DNA of 34,883 bases. Origin: an uncultured Bacilli bacterium (GTDB taxonomy: Bacteria > Bacillota_I > Bacilli_A > RF39 > UBA660). The stretch spans positions 1 through 34,883 of the forward strand of contig CAKOWF010000007.1 of assembly GCA_934122215.1 (NCBI GenBank), given 5' to 3'. The notes beneath the pieces were generated by a model, which was given only the letters and a program-made list of their open reading frames with translations, was not told the DNA's origin and ran no database searches. Below, in pieces: positions 28,736-34,883 of the stretch (position 1 is the first letter of the stretch; every line of letters starts with the position of its first letter). The translations under genes were made by a program, and so were the position numbers.

Positions 28736-29269
28736 TTCTTCTATATATTCTTCACTAACATTTTTATCTATTTCTTCCAATACATCCTCATCAATATCAT
28801 CATCGACATCTTCCCATGGTTCTTCATCTTCTTCAATAGCTATTTTCATTTTAGTTTCTCCGACAATTTCAACACCTAATTCTTTTTCAATATCAAAATT
28901 AATGTTTCCATTTTCATCTATATTAACACCAATACAATTAGGTTGTTTTAAAGTTCTAACTATAATATCAGTATCATTAGATAAATCAGCATTTTCTTTT
29001 ACTTTAACATTAAATAGATCATTATAATCTATTTTTTTATTAACTACTGTTGTTTTAGAATCATTATCATAAGAATACCAAATGTTTACATCATAATTTC
29101 CGTCTACACCAACTTTATCTCCTGATTTATAACCTTTAAACTTATGATTGATAACCCAACAACCTAAAACAGTAGTAGGAACATTTTCAGTTGTTATTGA
29201 ATAATTATTTTTAAAATATTTTTTACCTTTACCAATTACAGCTTTAGTTACAATTTCTTTAAATGCCAC
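28724..29269 (-). CDS. cotE: Outer spore coat morphogenetic protein CotE homologue
   Basis: The protein has 181 residues from GTG 29269 (MAFKEIVTKAVIGKGKK), chosen because GAGGGGTGATT precedes it; an in-frame GTG at 29278 overlaps that RBS. Strong family matches along the length: 'EIVTKAVIGKGKKYFKNNYSI', 'TTVLGCWVINHKFKGYKSGDKVGVDGNYDVNIWYSYDNDSKTTVV', 'RTLKQPNCIGVNID' and 'VEIVGETKMKIAIE'. The C-terminal ~35 residues are highly acidic, as in Bacillus CotE. CotE directs assembly of the outer coat. It lies downstream of hit on the same strand, behind a terminator and an inverted repeat. Confidence 0.93.
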   Translation of the reverse strand: MAFKEIVTKAVIGKGKKYFKNNYSITTENVPTTVLGCWVINHKFKGYKSGDKVGVDGNYDVNIWYSYDNDSKTTVVNKKIDYNDLFNVKVKENADLSNDTDIIVRTLKQPNCIGVNIDENGNINFDIEKELGVEIVGETKMKIAIEEDEEPWEDVDDDIDEDVLEEIDKNVSEEYIEENKE

Positions 29270-29288
29270 TACAATCACCCCTCACTTT

Positions 29289-29312
29289 AAAATATGCGAT
29301 TAGGCATATTTT
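29289..29312. repeat. Perfect inverted repeat upstream of cotE
   Basis: AAAATATGC (29289-29297) and GCATATTTT (29304-29312) form a 9-bp palindrome with loop GATTAG, between the hit terminator and the cotE RBS. It could be an operator or an mRNA hairpin. There is no convincing sigma-A promoter between it and the gene. Confidence 0.6.
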
Positions 29313-29318
29313 GTGAAC

Positions 29319-29355
29319 AAAAAAAGATATTTACTTTATGATATTGTAAATATCT
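29319..29355 (-). terminator. Terminator overlapping the end of the HIT gene
   Basis: On the minus strand AGATATTTAC (29355-29346) pairs with GTAAATATCT (29334-29325), followed by a T7 run. The last codons of the gene are in the stem. Confidence 0.82.
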
Positions 29356-29699
29356 TCTACATTTTTAATAATTAAATTGCTCTCATCTAAATAAGCTGGC
29401 TTTATATGTAGATGGAAGTGTTTAACTTCTTCTACAACACCATTATTTTGAATTAAAGTAAAACCATCACAATTTAATTTTTCCTTTAATTTGTTCATTA
29501 AATCACGAACTACATTAAATATATGAAGTAAAGTATCATTAGGTATATCAAAAATATCGGTATAATGAACTTTAGGAACAACTAATGTATGACCATTAGA
29601 ACTTGGATTAATATCCAAAAAAGCTATAACTAAATCATCTTCATATAACTTATAAGATGGAATATCACCATTAACAATTTTATCAAAAATACAATCCAT
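29331..29699 (-). CDS. HIT family nucleotide hydrolase/transferase
   Basis: At 122 residues it is slightly shorter than most bacterial HIT proteins. The N-terminal 'CIFDKIVNGDIPSYKLYEDDLVIAFLDINPSSNGHTLVVPK' is characteristic. The histidine triad is H94-x-H96-x-H98 in 'KHFHLHIKP'. It acts on nucleoside phosphoramidates or dinucleotides in the cytoplasm. The usual Gly-Gln before the triad is absent, and a short 'NNGVVEEV' loop replaces the longer one. The ATG has GGTGAT upstream with a -10 TATAAT 6 nt before it. It is divergent from sufC. Confidence 0.93.
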   Translation of the reverse strand: MDCIFDKIVNGDIPSYKLYEDDLVIAFLDINPSSNGHTLVVPKVHYTDIFDIPNDTLLHIFNVVRDLMNKLKEKLNCDGFTLIQNNGVVEEVKHFHLHIKPAYLDESNLIIKNVEDIYNIIK

Positions 29700-29714
29700 A
29701 ATATCACCAATATA

Positions 29715-29720
29715 ATTATA
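29715..29720 (-). promoter_or_regulatory. -10 box of the HIT gene
   Basis: TATAAT lies on the minus strand, 6 nt before the Shine-Dalgarno GGTGAT (29708-29703). The -35 is weak. Confidence 0.6.
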
Positions 29721-29761
29721 TAAAAAAATAATAAAAAAATAAAGTAATATCTAAAATAATA

Positions 29762-29770
29762 TGATAAAAT
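29762..29770 (+). promoter_or_regulatory. Extended -10 promoter of the suf operon
   Basis: TGATAAAAT is an extended -10. The Shine-Dalgarno GGGAG starts 6 nt later at 29777. No binding site typical of an iron-sulfur regulator is seen. Confidence 0.65.
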
Positions 29771-29789
29771 ATATAAGGGAGATGATACC

Positions 29790-30551
29790 ATGCATATTTT
29801 AAAAATAGAAGAATTAACCGTTTCAGTAGAAGAAAAAGTTATTTTAAATAAACTAAATTTAACAATGAAAAGTGGAGAAATACATGCTATAATGGGCCCA
29901 AATGGAACTGGTAAATCAACACTAACAAGAGTAATAATGGGAGATAATAAATACAAAATAGAAAGTGGTAAAATATACTTTGATGACAAAGATATCACTA
30001 ATTTAACAACAGATGAAAGGGCTAAATTAGGAATATTTTTAGCTTTCCAATTACCAAACCCTATAGAAGGTGTAACAAATGCTGATTTCTTAAGAACAGC
30101 TATTCATGAAAAAGAACAAAATGACTTTAAAATATTTAAATTCATAAAAGAATTAGATAAAACTTGTGAAAAATTAAAAATAGATAAATCAATGATTCAT
30201 AGAGGAGTAAATCTAGGATTTTCTGGAGGAGAAAGAAAGAAAAATGAAATCCTTCAAATGTGGTTATTAAAACCAAATACAATATTCTTAGATGAAATAG
30301 ATTCAGGTCTCGATGTAGATAGTTTAAAGATAATAGGTGAAAGTGTAATGGAATATAAGAATTTATATAATCCATCAATTTTACTTGTAACACACTATGA
30401 AAGACTTTTAGACTACATTAAACCAGAATTTGTACATATTATGATTAATGGACATATTATTAAAACTGGGAATTTTAGTTTAGTAAAAGAAATAGAAGAA
30501 AAAGGATACGATTTTTTCAAAAATGAGTACTCCGCCAATACTTCTAAATAA
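29790..30551 (+). CDS. sufC: Fe-S cluster assembly ATPase SufC
   Basis: This 253-residue ABC-type ATPase has Walker A 'GPNGTGKST' at 36-44, Q-loop 'FLAFQLPNPIEGV', signature 'FSGGERKKNEILQM', Walker B 'TIFLDEIDSGLDVDSL' and switch His in 'LLVTHYERLL'. SufC binds SufB/SufD and drives cluster assembly on the scaffold in the cytoplasm. It is the first gene of a three-gene operon, 4 nt before sufD. Confidence 0.96.
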   Translation: MHILKIEELTVSVEEKVILNKLNLTMKSGEIHAIMGPNGTGKSTLTRVIMGDNKYKIESGKIYFDDKDITNLTTDERAKLGIFLAFQLPNPIEGVTNADFLRTAIHEKEQNDFKIFKFIKELDKTCEKLKIDKSMIHRGVNLGFSGGERKKNEILQMWLLKPNTIFLDEIDSGLDVDSLKIIGESVMEYKNLYNPSILLVTHYERLLDYIKPEFVHIMINGHIIKTGNFSLVKEIEEKGYDFFKNEYSANTSK

Positions 30552-30554
30552 TTT

Positions 30555-31286
30555 ATGAATAAAATAGTAATAGATAATATAACAAATAATTCCATTAATT
30601 GTAAGAAAGAAGATAATAAATATATATTTGATATTGAAAATAATACTGATATCGATTTAATAGTTAATTTAAATAATATAGAAATAATATTTAATATAAA
30701 AGAAAATATTATATTAAATATTAAAAGAATTACTAATATTGGATGTAATATTAAATGTGTTTACAATTTAAATAGAAATAGTAGTTTATTTTATAATTCC
30801 TTTTTAACAACTGAAGGAAATGATGAAGAACATCATATTTATTTAAATGAAGAATATGCCAATGTAGAATTTAAAATAAGAACCATATCAAAAAATACTG
30901 AAAATTATAAAATATATGTATACCATAAAGCGAATAATACAAATAGTAATATAATACTTAGAGGAGTTAATAATGAAGGTACAATTCATTTCTATGTTTT
31001 AGGTGAGGTATTAAAAGATATAAAAAACTGTTATGTAAATCAAGATAATAGAATTTATACATTTAACCAAAATAGATGTACGATAGATCCTATACTATTA
31101 ATAGAAAACAATGATGTTGTCGCTAATCATGCAGCTTTTATAGGTAAATTTGAAGAAGAAACATTGTTCTATTTAATGAGTAGGGGTATATCAAAAAATA
31201 ATGCCATAAAACTATTAGTTAGAGGATTTCTAAATATCGATAATGATGAAGAAATACTATCAATTATAAATAAATATTGGAGGTGA
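30555..31286 (+). CDS. sufD: Short SufD-like Fe-S assembly protein
   Basis: At 243 residues this is about 60% of the usual SufD length: the N-terminal helical domain is missing and only the beta-helix core and C-terminal helices remain. The C-terminal signature 'NDVVANHAAFIGKFEEETLFYLMSRGISKNNAIKLLVRGFL' is clear. H192 lines up with the conserved SufD His that takes part in cluster building at the SufB-SufD interface. The protein is unusually rich in Asn/Ile. It is flanked by sufC and sufS with 3-4 nt gaps. It might pair with an unlinked SufB or act alone as the SufC partner. Confidence 0.85.
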   Translation: MNKIVIDNITNNSINCKKEDNKYIFDIENNTDIDLIVNLNNIEIIFNIKENIILNIKRITNIGCNIKCVYNLNRNSSLFYNSFLTTEGNDEEHHIYLNEEYANVEFKIRTISKNTENYKIYVYHKANNTNSNIILRGVNNEGTIHFYVLGEVLKDIKNCYVNQDNRIYTFNQNRCTIDPILLIENNDVVANHAAFIGKFEEETLFYLMSRGISKNNAIKLLVRGFLNIDNDEEILSIINKYWR

Positions 31287-31290
31287 TATA

Positions 31291-32481
31291 ATGCATAGAG
31301 AAGATTTTAATATTCTAAAAACTGATATAGTATATTTTGATAATGGGGCTACTACTTTAAAACCATATATTTTAAGTGAAGCAATAAGTGATTACTATAA
31401 TAACTATAGTGCGAATGCTCATAGAGGAGACTATGATATAAGTTTAAAAGTAGATACAATGTATGAAAAAACAAGAGAATTAGTAAGAAAATTCATAAAT
31501 GCAAGAAGTACAAACGAAATAGTATTTACTAGTGGAACAACAGACTCATTAAATAAAATAATATTTGGATATTTTAAAGATAAATTAAAGGAAAATGATG
31601 AAATAATTATAACAAAAAGCGAACATGCTAGTAATGTTTTACCTTGGTTTGAATTAAAAGACTCAAATAATATAAAAATTAAATATATTGAATTAGATGA
31701 TTTAAAAGTAACTCTAGATAACCTAAAAAAAGTTGTAACACCAAAAACAAAAGTAATTTCTTTAGCTCATATAACTAATGTAGCAGGAGATATTAGACCA
31801 ATAAAAGAAATTATAAAATTTGCTCACGAAAATAATATTTTAGTTATAGTAGATGCAGCTCAATCGATTGCTCATATGAAAGTTGATGTCCAAGATTTAG
31901 ATATTGACTTTATGGGATTTTCAGCTCATAAAATGTATGGACCTACAGGAGTAGGTGTAATATATGGGAAAGAAGAACTACTAAATAATATTAAACCTAT
32001 CATATTTGGTGGAGGTATGAATGCTAGTTTTTCAAGTGATGGAGTAAGAATTTATGATGATTTACCACAACTTTTAGAAGCTGGAACTCAAAATATAGCA
32101 GGAGTTATAGGATTTGGTAAAATAATAGAATACTTAACAAATATAGGAATGGATAATATATATAAACATGAAATAGAATTAAAAAATTATCTAATTAATG
32201 AACTAGAAAAAATAGATAACATAAAAATATATAACAAACATTCTGAAAGTGGTATAGTAGCAATCAACTATGTAGATGTATTTGCTCAAGATCTAGCAAT
32301 CTATTTAAATAAATATCATATATGTGTTAGAGCAGGAAATCACTGCGCTAAAATACTAAAAGATGAAATAGGAATTAAAAATACAGTTCGTATTTCACTC
32401 GCACTATATAATACAAAAGAAGAAATAGATTACTTAATTAAAGTATTAAAAAATCCTAATTTAAGGAATGAAATTATATAA
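31291..32481 (+). CDS. sufS: Cysteine desulfurase SufS
   Basis: This 396-residue PLP enzyme removes sulfur from cysteine. 'YFDNGATTLKP' near the N terminus, 'SEHASNVLPW' and 'LVIVDAAQSIAHMKVDVQDLDIDFMGFSAHKMYGPTG' carry the PLP lysine at K214. The sulfur-carrying Cys is C352 in 'RAGNHCAK'. It is a group II desulfurase. In Bacilli it normally passes sulfur to SufU, whose gene would follow, but here a strong terminator comes straight after the stop. RBS GGAGGTGAT. Confidence 0.96.
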   Translation: MHREDFNILKTDIVYFDNGATTLKPYILSEAISDYYNNYSANAHRGDYDISLKVDTMYEKTRELVRKFINARSTNEIVFTSGTTDSLNKIIFGYFKDKLKENDEIIITKSEHASNVLPWFELKDSNNIKIKYIELDDLKVTLDNLKKVVTPKTKVISLAHITNVAGDIRPIKEIIKFAHENNILVIVDAAQSIAHMKVDVQDLDIDFMGFSAHKMYGPTGVGVIYGKEELLNNIKPIIFGGGMNASFSSDGVRIYDDLPQLLEAGTQNIAGVIGFGKIIEYLTNIGMDNIYKHEIELKNYLINELEKIDNIKIYNKHSESGIVAINYVDVFAQDLAIYLNKYHICVRAGNHCAKILKDEIGIKNTVRISLALYNTKEEIDYLIKVLKNPNLRNEII

Positions 32482-32508
32482 AAGAATAGTAAATATTCTT
32501 TTTTTTTG
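32482..32508 (+). terminator. Terminator of the suf operon, merging with the next promoter
   Basis: AAGAATA (32482-32488) pairs with TATTCTT (32494-32500), followed by a T-run to 32507. The T-run flows into the extended -10 TGATACAAT. Confidence 0.88.
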
Positions 32509-32515
32509 ATACAAT
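32507..32515 (+). promoter_or_regulatory. Extended -10 promoter of the TrmH-family gene operon
   Basis: TGATACAAT is identical to the ireB promoter element. The Shine-Dalgarno GGTGAT (32522-32527) starts 6 nt later and the ATG is at 32531. Confidence 0.7.
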
Positions 32516-32530
32516 ATTATTGGTGATTTT

Positions 32531-33256
32531 ATGTTATATAGTTCAACTGAAAATAATAAAATAAAAGAAATAAAAAAATTAAATAATAAAAAATATAGAG
32601 ATTTAAAAAATGAATTTTTAATAGAAAGTAAACACTTAGTTATGGAAGCATATAAAACAGAATATTTAAAAGAACTAATTCTAGAAAAAGATGAGTTATT
32701 TCCTTTAAATGTAGATACAATGTATGTAACTAAAAATGTTTTAAATTATATAAGTGATACTGAAACTCCTCAAAATATAATGGGAATATGTTCTAAAATA
32801 AAAGAAAATAATAATTTAGGTAAAAAAATATTAATATTGGATAACATTCAAGATCCTGGAAACATGGGAACAATTATAAGAAGTGCTGTTGCATTCAATG
32901 TAGATACAATTATTGTAAGTAATGATTCAGTAGATATATATAACCCAAAAGTAGTAAGATCAAGTCAAGGTATGATATTTCATATGAATATAATTAAAAA
33001 AGATTTGATACCATTTATTAAAGAAATAAAAAGTAATTATAAAATAATAGGTACCAAAGTAACTGATGGTAATGATATAAAAACACTTGAAAAAAATGAA
33101 AATTTATGTATAATAATGGGAAACGAAGGTAATGGAGTAAGAAAAGAAATATTTGACTTATGTGATAACTTCGTATATATACCAATGAATGAAAATTGCG
33201 AAAGTTTAAATGTTGGAGTAGCAACAAGTATATTGTTATATGAATTAAGTAGGTGA
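32531..33256 (+). CDS. TrmH/SpoU family RNA 2'-O-methyltransferase
   Basis: This 241-residue protein has an N-terminal substrate-binding region ('KIKEIKKLNNKKYRDLKNEFLIESKHLVMEA', about 10-40) typical of 23S rRNA methyltransferases of this family, then the trefoil-knot SPOUT domain: motif 1 'ILDNIQDPGNMGTIIRSA' (about 98-115), motif 2 'IIMGNEGNGVRKEI' (about 194-207) and motif 3 'IPMNENCESLNVGVATSILLYEL' (about 217-239). It methylates a ribose in rRNA or tRNA; the exact site cannot be read from sequence. It is first in an operon with rimM and trmD. Confidence 0.93.
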   Translation: MLYSSTENNKIKEIKKLNNKKYRDLKNEFLIESKHLVMEAYKTEYLKELILEKDELFPLNVDTMYVTKNVLNYISDTETPQNIMGICSKIKENNNLGKKILILDNIQDPGNMGTIIRSAVAFNVDTIIVSNDSVDIYNPKVVRSSQGMIFHMNIIKKDLIPFIKEIKSNYKIIGTKVTDGNDIKTLEKNENLCIIMGNEGNGVRKEIFDLCDNFVYIPMNENCESLNVGVATSILLYELSR

Positions 33257-33260
33257 TAAT

Positions 33261-33743
33261 ATGTATATCTATATTGGAAAAATAGTAAATACACATGGTA
33301 TAAAAGGTGAAGTAAGAATTATATCAGATATAAACTATAAAAAAGATGTATTTAAAATAAACAATAATGTATATATTGGAAAAAATAAAATAAAAGAAAC
33401 AATTAATTCATATAGGGTACATAAAAATTTTGATATGATAACTTTTACAAATATAAATGATATAAATGATGTATTAAAATATAAGGGTGAAAATATATAT
33501 ATTAATAAAGATGAAATTAAAATTACTGGATATTTTGATGAAGAATTAATTGGTTTAGATGTAGTAACAGATCATATTATTGGAAAAGTAAAAGAAATAC
33601 AAAATGGTTTTCAAAAATTAATAATAGTTGAAGGAAAAAAGGAATATTTAATACCTTATGTCGATGCTTTTATTAAAAAAATTGATATAAATGATAAAAA
33701 AATATATATAAATGAAATAGAAGGATTAATAGATGAAAATTGA
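33261..33743 (+). CDS. rimM: 16S rRNA processing protein RimM
   Basis: This 160-residue protein begins 'IYIGKIVNTHGIKGEVRII', the family signature of the N-terminal RimM barrel. A PRC-barrel domain follows ('DEELIGLDVVTDHIIGKVKEIQNG', about 95-118; 'YLIPYVDAFIKKIDINDKKIYI'). It helps mature the 30S head with S19. It overlaps trmD by 11 nt, the conserved rimM-trmD pair. RBS AGGTGATA. Confidence 0.95.
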   Translation: MYIYIGKIVNTHGIKGEVRIISDINYKKDVFKINNNVYIGKNKIKETINSYRVHKNFDMITFTNINDINDVLKYKGENIYINKDEIKITGYFDEELIGLDVVTDHIIGKVKEIQNGFQKLIIVEGKKEYLIPYVDAFIKKIDINDKKIYINEIEGLIDEN

Positions 33744-34401
33744 TATTTTAACACTTTTTCCTTCAATGTTTGAAAACTTTTTAAATGAATCAATAATAGC
33801 TAGAGCTATCAAAGAAGAAAAGGTAACTATAAATATTCATAATATAAGAGATTATAGTTTAGATAAACATAAAAGAGTAGATGATTATCCTATAGGTGGA
33901 GGAGAAGGCATGGTTTTAATGATAGAACCTATCTATAGAGCATTAAATGATCTAAAAAAGGAAAATACTTTAACTATAATGATGACACCACAAGGTACTA
34001 CTTATAATCAAAAAAAAGCATATGAACTATCAAAATATAAACATATAATACTTTTATGTGGACATTATGAAGGATTTGACGAAAGAATTAGATCCTTAGT
34101 AGATATGGAAATAAGTATTGGGGACTTTATATTAACAGGAGGAGAACTTCCTAGTATGGTAATAACTGATAGTATAGTTAGATTATTAGATGGTGTTATA
34201 GAAGAAGAATCACACTTAAATGATTCATTTAATAATAATTTATTAGATTATCCAGTATATACCAAACCAAATGATTTTATGGGAATGAAAGTACCAGAAG
34301 TATTATTATCTGGTCATCACGAAAATATAAATAAATGGAGACTTGAACAAAGTATAAAAAAAACAAGCGAGAGACGTCCTGATTTGCTAGAAAAGAGATG
34401 A
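33733..34401 (+). CDS. trmD: tRNA (guanine37-N1)-methyltransferase TrmD
   Basis: This 222-residue SPOUT enzyme makes m1G37 in tRNAs and prevents frameshifting. 'MKIDILTLFPSMFENFLNESIIARA' starts the family; 'HKRVDDYPIGGGEGMVLMIEPI', 'LLCGHYEGFDERI', 'EISIGDFILTGGELPSMVITDSIVRLLDGV' and 'WRLEQSIKKTSERRPDLL' are the canonical blocks. The usual downstream rplS is replaced by an unknown gene 4 nt after the TGA stop. Confidence 0.97.
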   Translation: MKIDILTLFPSMFENFLNESIIARAIKEEKVTINIHNIRDYSLDKHKRVDDYPIGGGEGMVLMIEPIYRALNDLKKENTLTIMMTPQGTTYNQKKAYELSKYKHIILLCGHYEGFDERIRSLVDMEISIGDFILTGGELPSMVITDSIVRLLDGVIEEESHLNDSFNNNLLDYPVYTKPNDFMGMKVPEVLLSGHHENINKWRLEQSIKKTSERRPDLLEKR

Positions 34402-34405
34402 ATTT

Positions 34406-34882
34406 ATGAAAAAAAATTATACAATTATAAAAGCAAATAATAAAGGGGAAATAACTTTAGAAACAATAGAAAAAATAAATGGATATAAAGTTAAACCTAA
34501 AAATAAATGTAATTATAAAGGAATAAAAGTAAATTCAATGGTTATTATAAAACCAAGTTTTATAGAAAAAGTTTTAAAAAGAAAAATCAAAACAAAACTA
34601 GAATTTTATTTAAACTACATAATAAATTTAATAGATGAAGACGATGATGATGATACTAGAAAAGCTCTAGATGAATTAGAACGTTTTAAAGAAACTGTAG
34701 AATATAAATATCGTAAATATTTAGATGATAAATATGTAAATTTATTACATAAAAAAATATCATTAATAGAACATGAAATAAAGCTAAAAAAACAAAATAT
34801 GATAAGGAAAGAAACGCCTAAAAAAGTACCAGTAATGGATTATGAAGAAGAAATAGTAGAAGAAAGACATAGAAGAAGATAA
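34406..34882 (+). CDS. Hypothetical protein downstream of trmD
   Basis: This 158-residue complete protein has an N-terminal part (about 1-55) that looks like a small beta domain with 'MVIIKPSFIEKVLKRK'. A central acidic run 'DEDDDDD' is followed by long helices with coiled-coil character (about 80-130) and a basic Arg-rich end 'ERHRRR'. No family is recognised. It is co-transcribed with rimM-trmD. Alternating charged blocks suggest binding to RNA or ribosomal components, but this is speculation. Its stop lies at the window edge. Confidence 0.6.
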   Translation: MKKNYTIIKANNKGEITLETIEKINGYKVKPKNKCNYKGIKVNSMVIIKPSFIEKVLKRKIKTKLEFYLNYIINLIDEDDDDDTRKALDELERFKETVEYKYRKYLDDKYVNLLHKKISLIEHEIKLKKQNMIRKETPKKVPVMDYEEEIVEERHRRR

Positions 34883-34883
34883 A

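Noticed and set aside
16304..33296. Overlapping long frames on the opposite strand of rnr, pnp, sufC and the TrmH-like gene
   Set aside because: They are shadows caused by AT-rich codon bias; none has a plausible RBS or recognisable protein.
23970..34401. Possible mycoplasma genetic code (TGA = Trp) given the AT-rich, Mollicutes-like content
   Set aside because: TGA ends ireB and trmD at the family-expected length and all Trp codons in conserved motifs are TGG.

Overview
This is an AT-rich (roughly 28-30% G+C) window from a Firmicutes/Bacilli genome. It looks like an uncultured gut lineage near Erysipelotrichia or the Mollicutes-like 'RF39' branch, but this placement is inference. TGA is used as a stop (for example at the ends of ireB and trmD) and Trp is TGG, so the code is standard, not the mycoplasma code. 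The gene orders rpsO-pnp, ireB-ruvX-DUF1292-mltG-trmR, rimM-trmD and sufC-D-S, plus a CotE homologue, are typical of Firmicutes.

Region 1 (1 to about 13,969) is the right-hand part of a siphovirus-like prophage. It opens with three back-to-back phage tRNA genes (Gly-TCC, Pro-TGG, Ser-GCT). Then come scaffold, SU10-type major capsid protein, connector and head-completion proteins, tail terminator, major tail protein, a frameshift-type pair of tail assembly chaperones, a repeat-bearing tape measure, baseplate/tail-fibre proteins, holin-like proteins and a CHAP endolysin. A small zinc-ribbon membrane protein is inserted on the opposite strand between tape measure and baseplate genes, and a 24-codon membrane peptide with its own promoter and terminator sits after the endolysin. 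The prophage ends at the 3' end of a host tRNA-Ser(GCT) on the minus strand, the probable attachment gene. The capsid, major tail and post-tape-measure genes are each preceded by the same kind of hairpin: a conserved TGTAG(C/T)ACT 5' part, a GGGAA loop and a 3' arm holding the ribosome binding site. I do not recognise this as a described element.

Region 2 (about 14,061-26,780) is host chromosome. An NrtR-like Nudix/wHTH regulator diverges from rnr. The rnr-smpB operon carries two extra unknown genes, one an HExxH putative metallopeptidase. Next are rpsO with a likely S15-binding leader, pnp, an unknown gene, an SOS-boxed Y-family polymerase, and the ireB-ruvX-DUF1292-mltG-trmR operon.

Region 3 (about 26,780-34,883) holds a CYTH-like protein, a YigZ-family protein, a lipoprotein, tRNA-Lys(CTT), a CotE-like coat protein, a HIT hydrolase, a sufC-sufD-sufS operon that lacks sufU and sufB locally, and a TrmH-family methyltransferase-rimM-trmD-unknown cluster.

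Two genome-scale habits stand out in the host part. In nine of ten promoters upstream of coding genes, the -10 box ends only 6-7 nt before the Shine-Dalgarno sequence, so mRNAs would begin at or next to the ribosome binding site. In addition, terminator T-tracts run straight into extended -10 promoters of the next operon.
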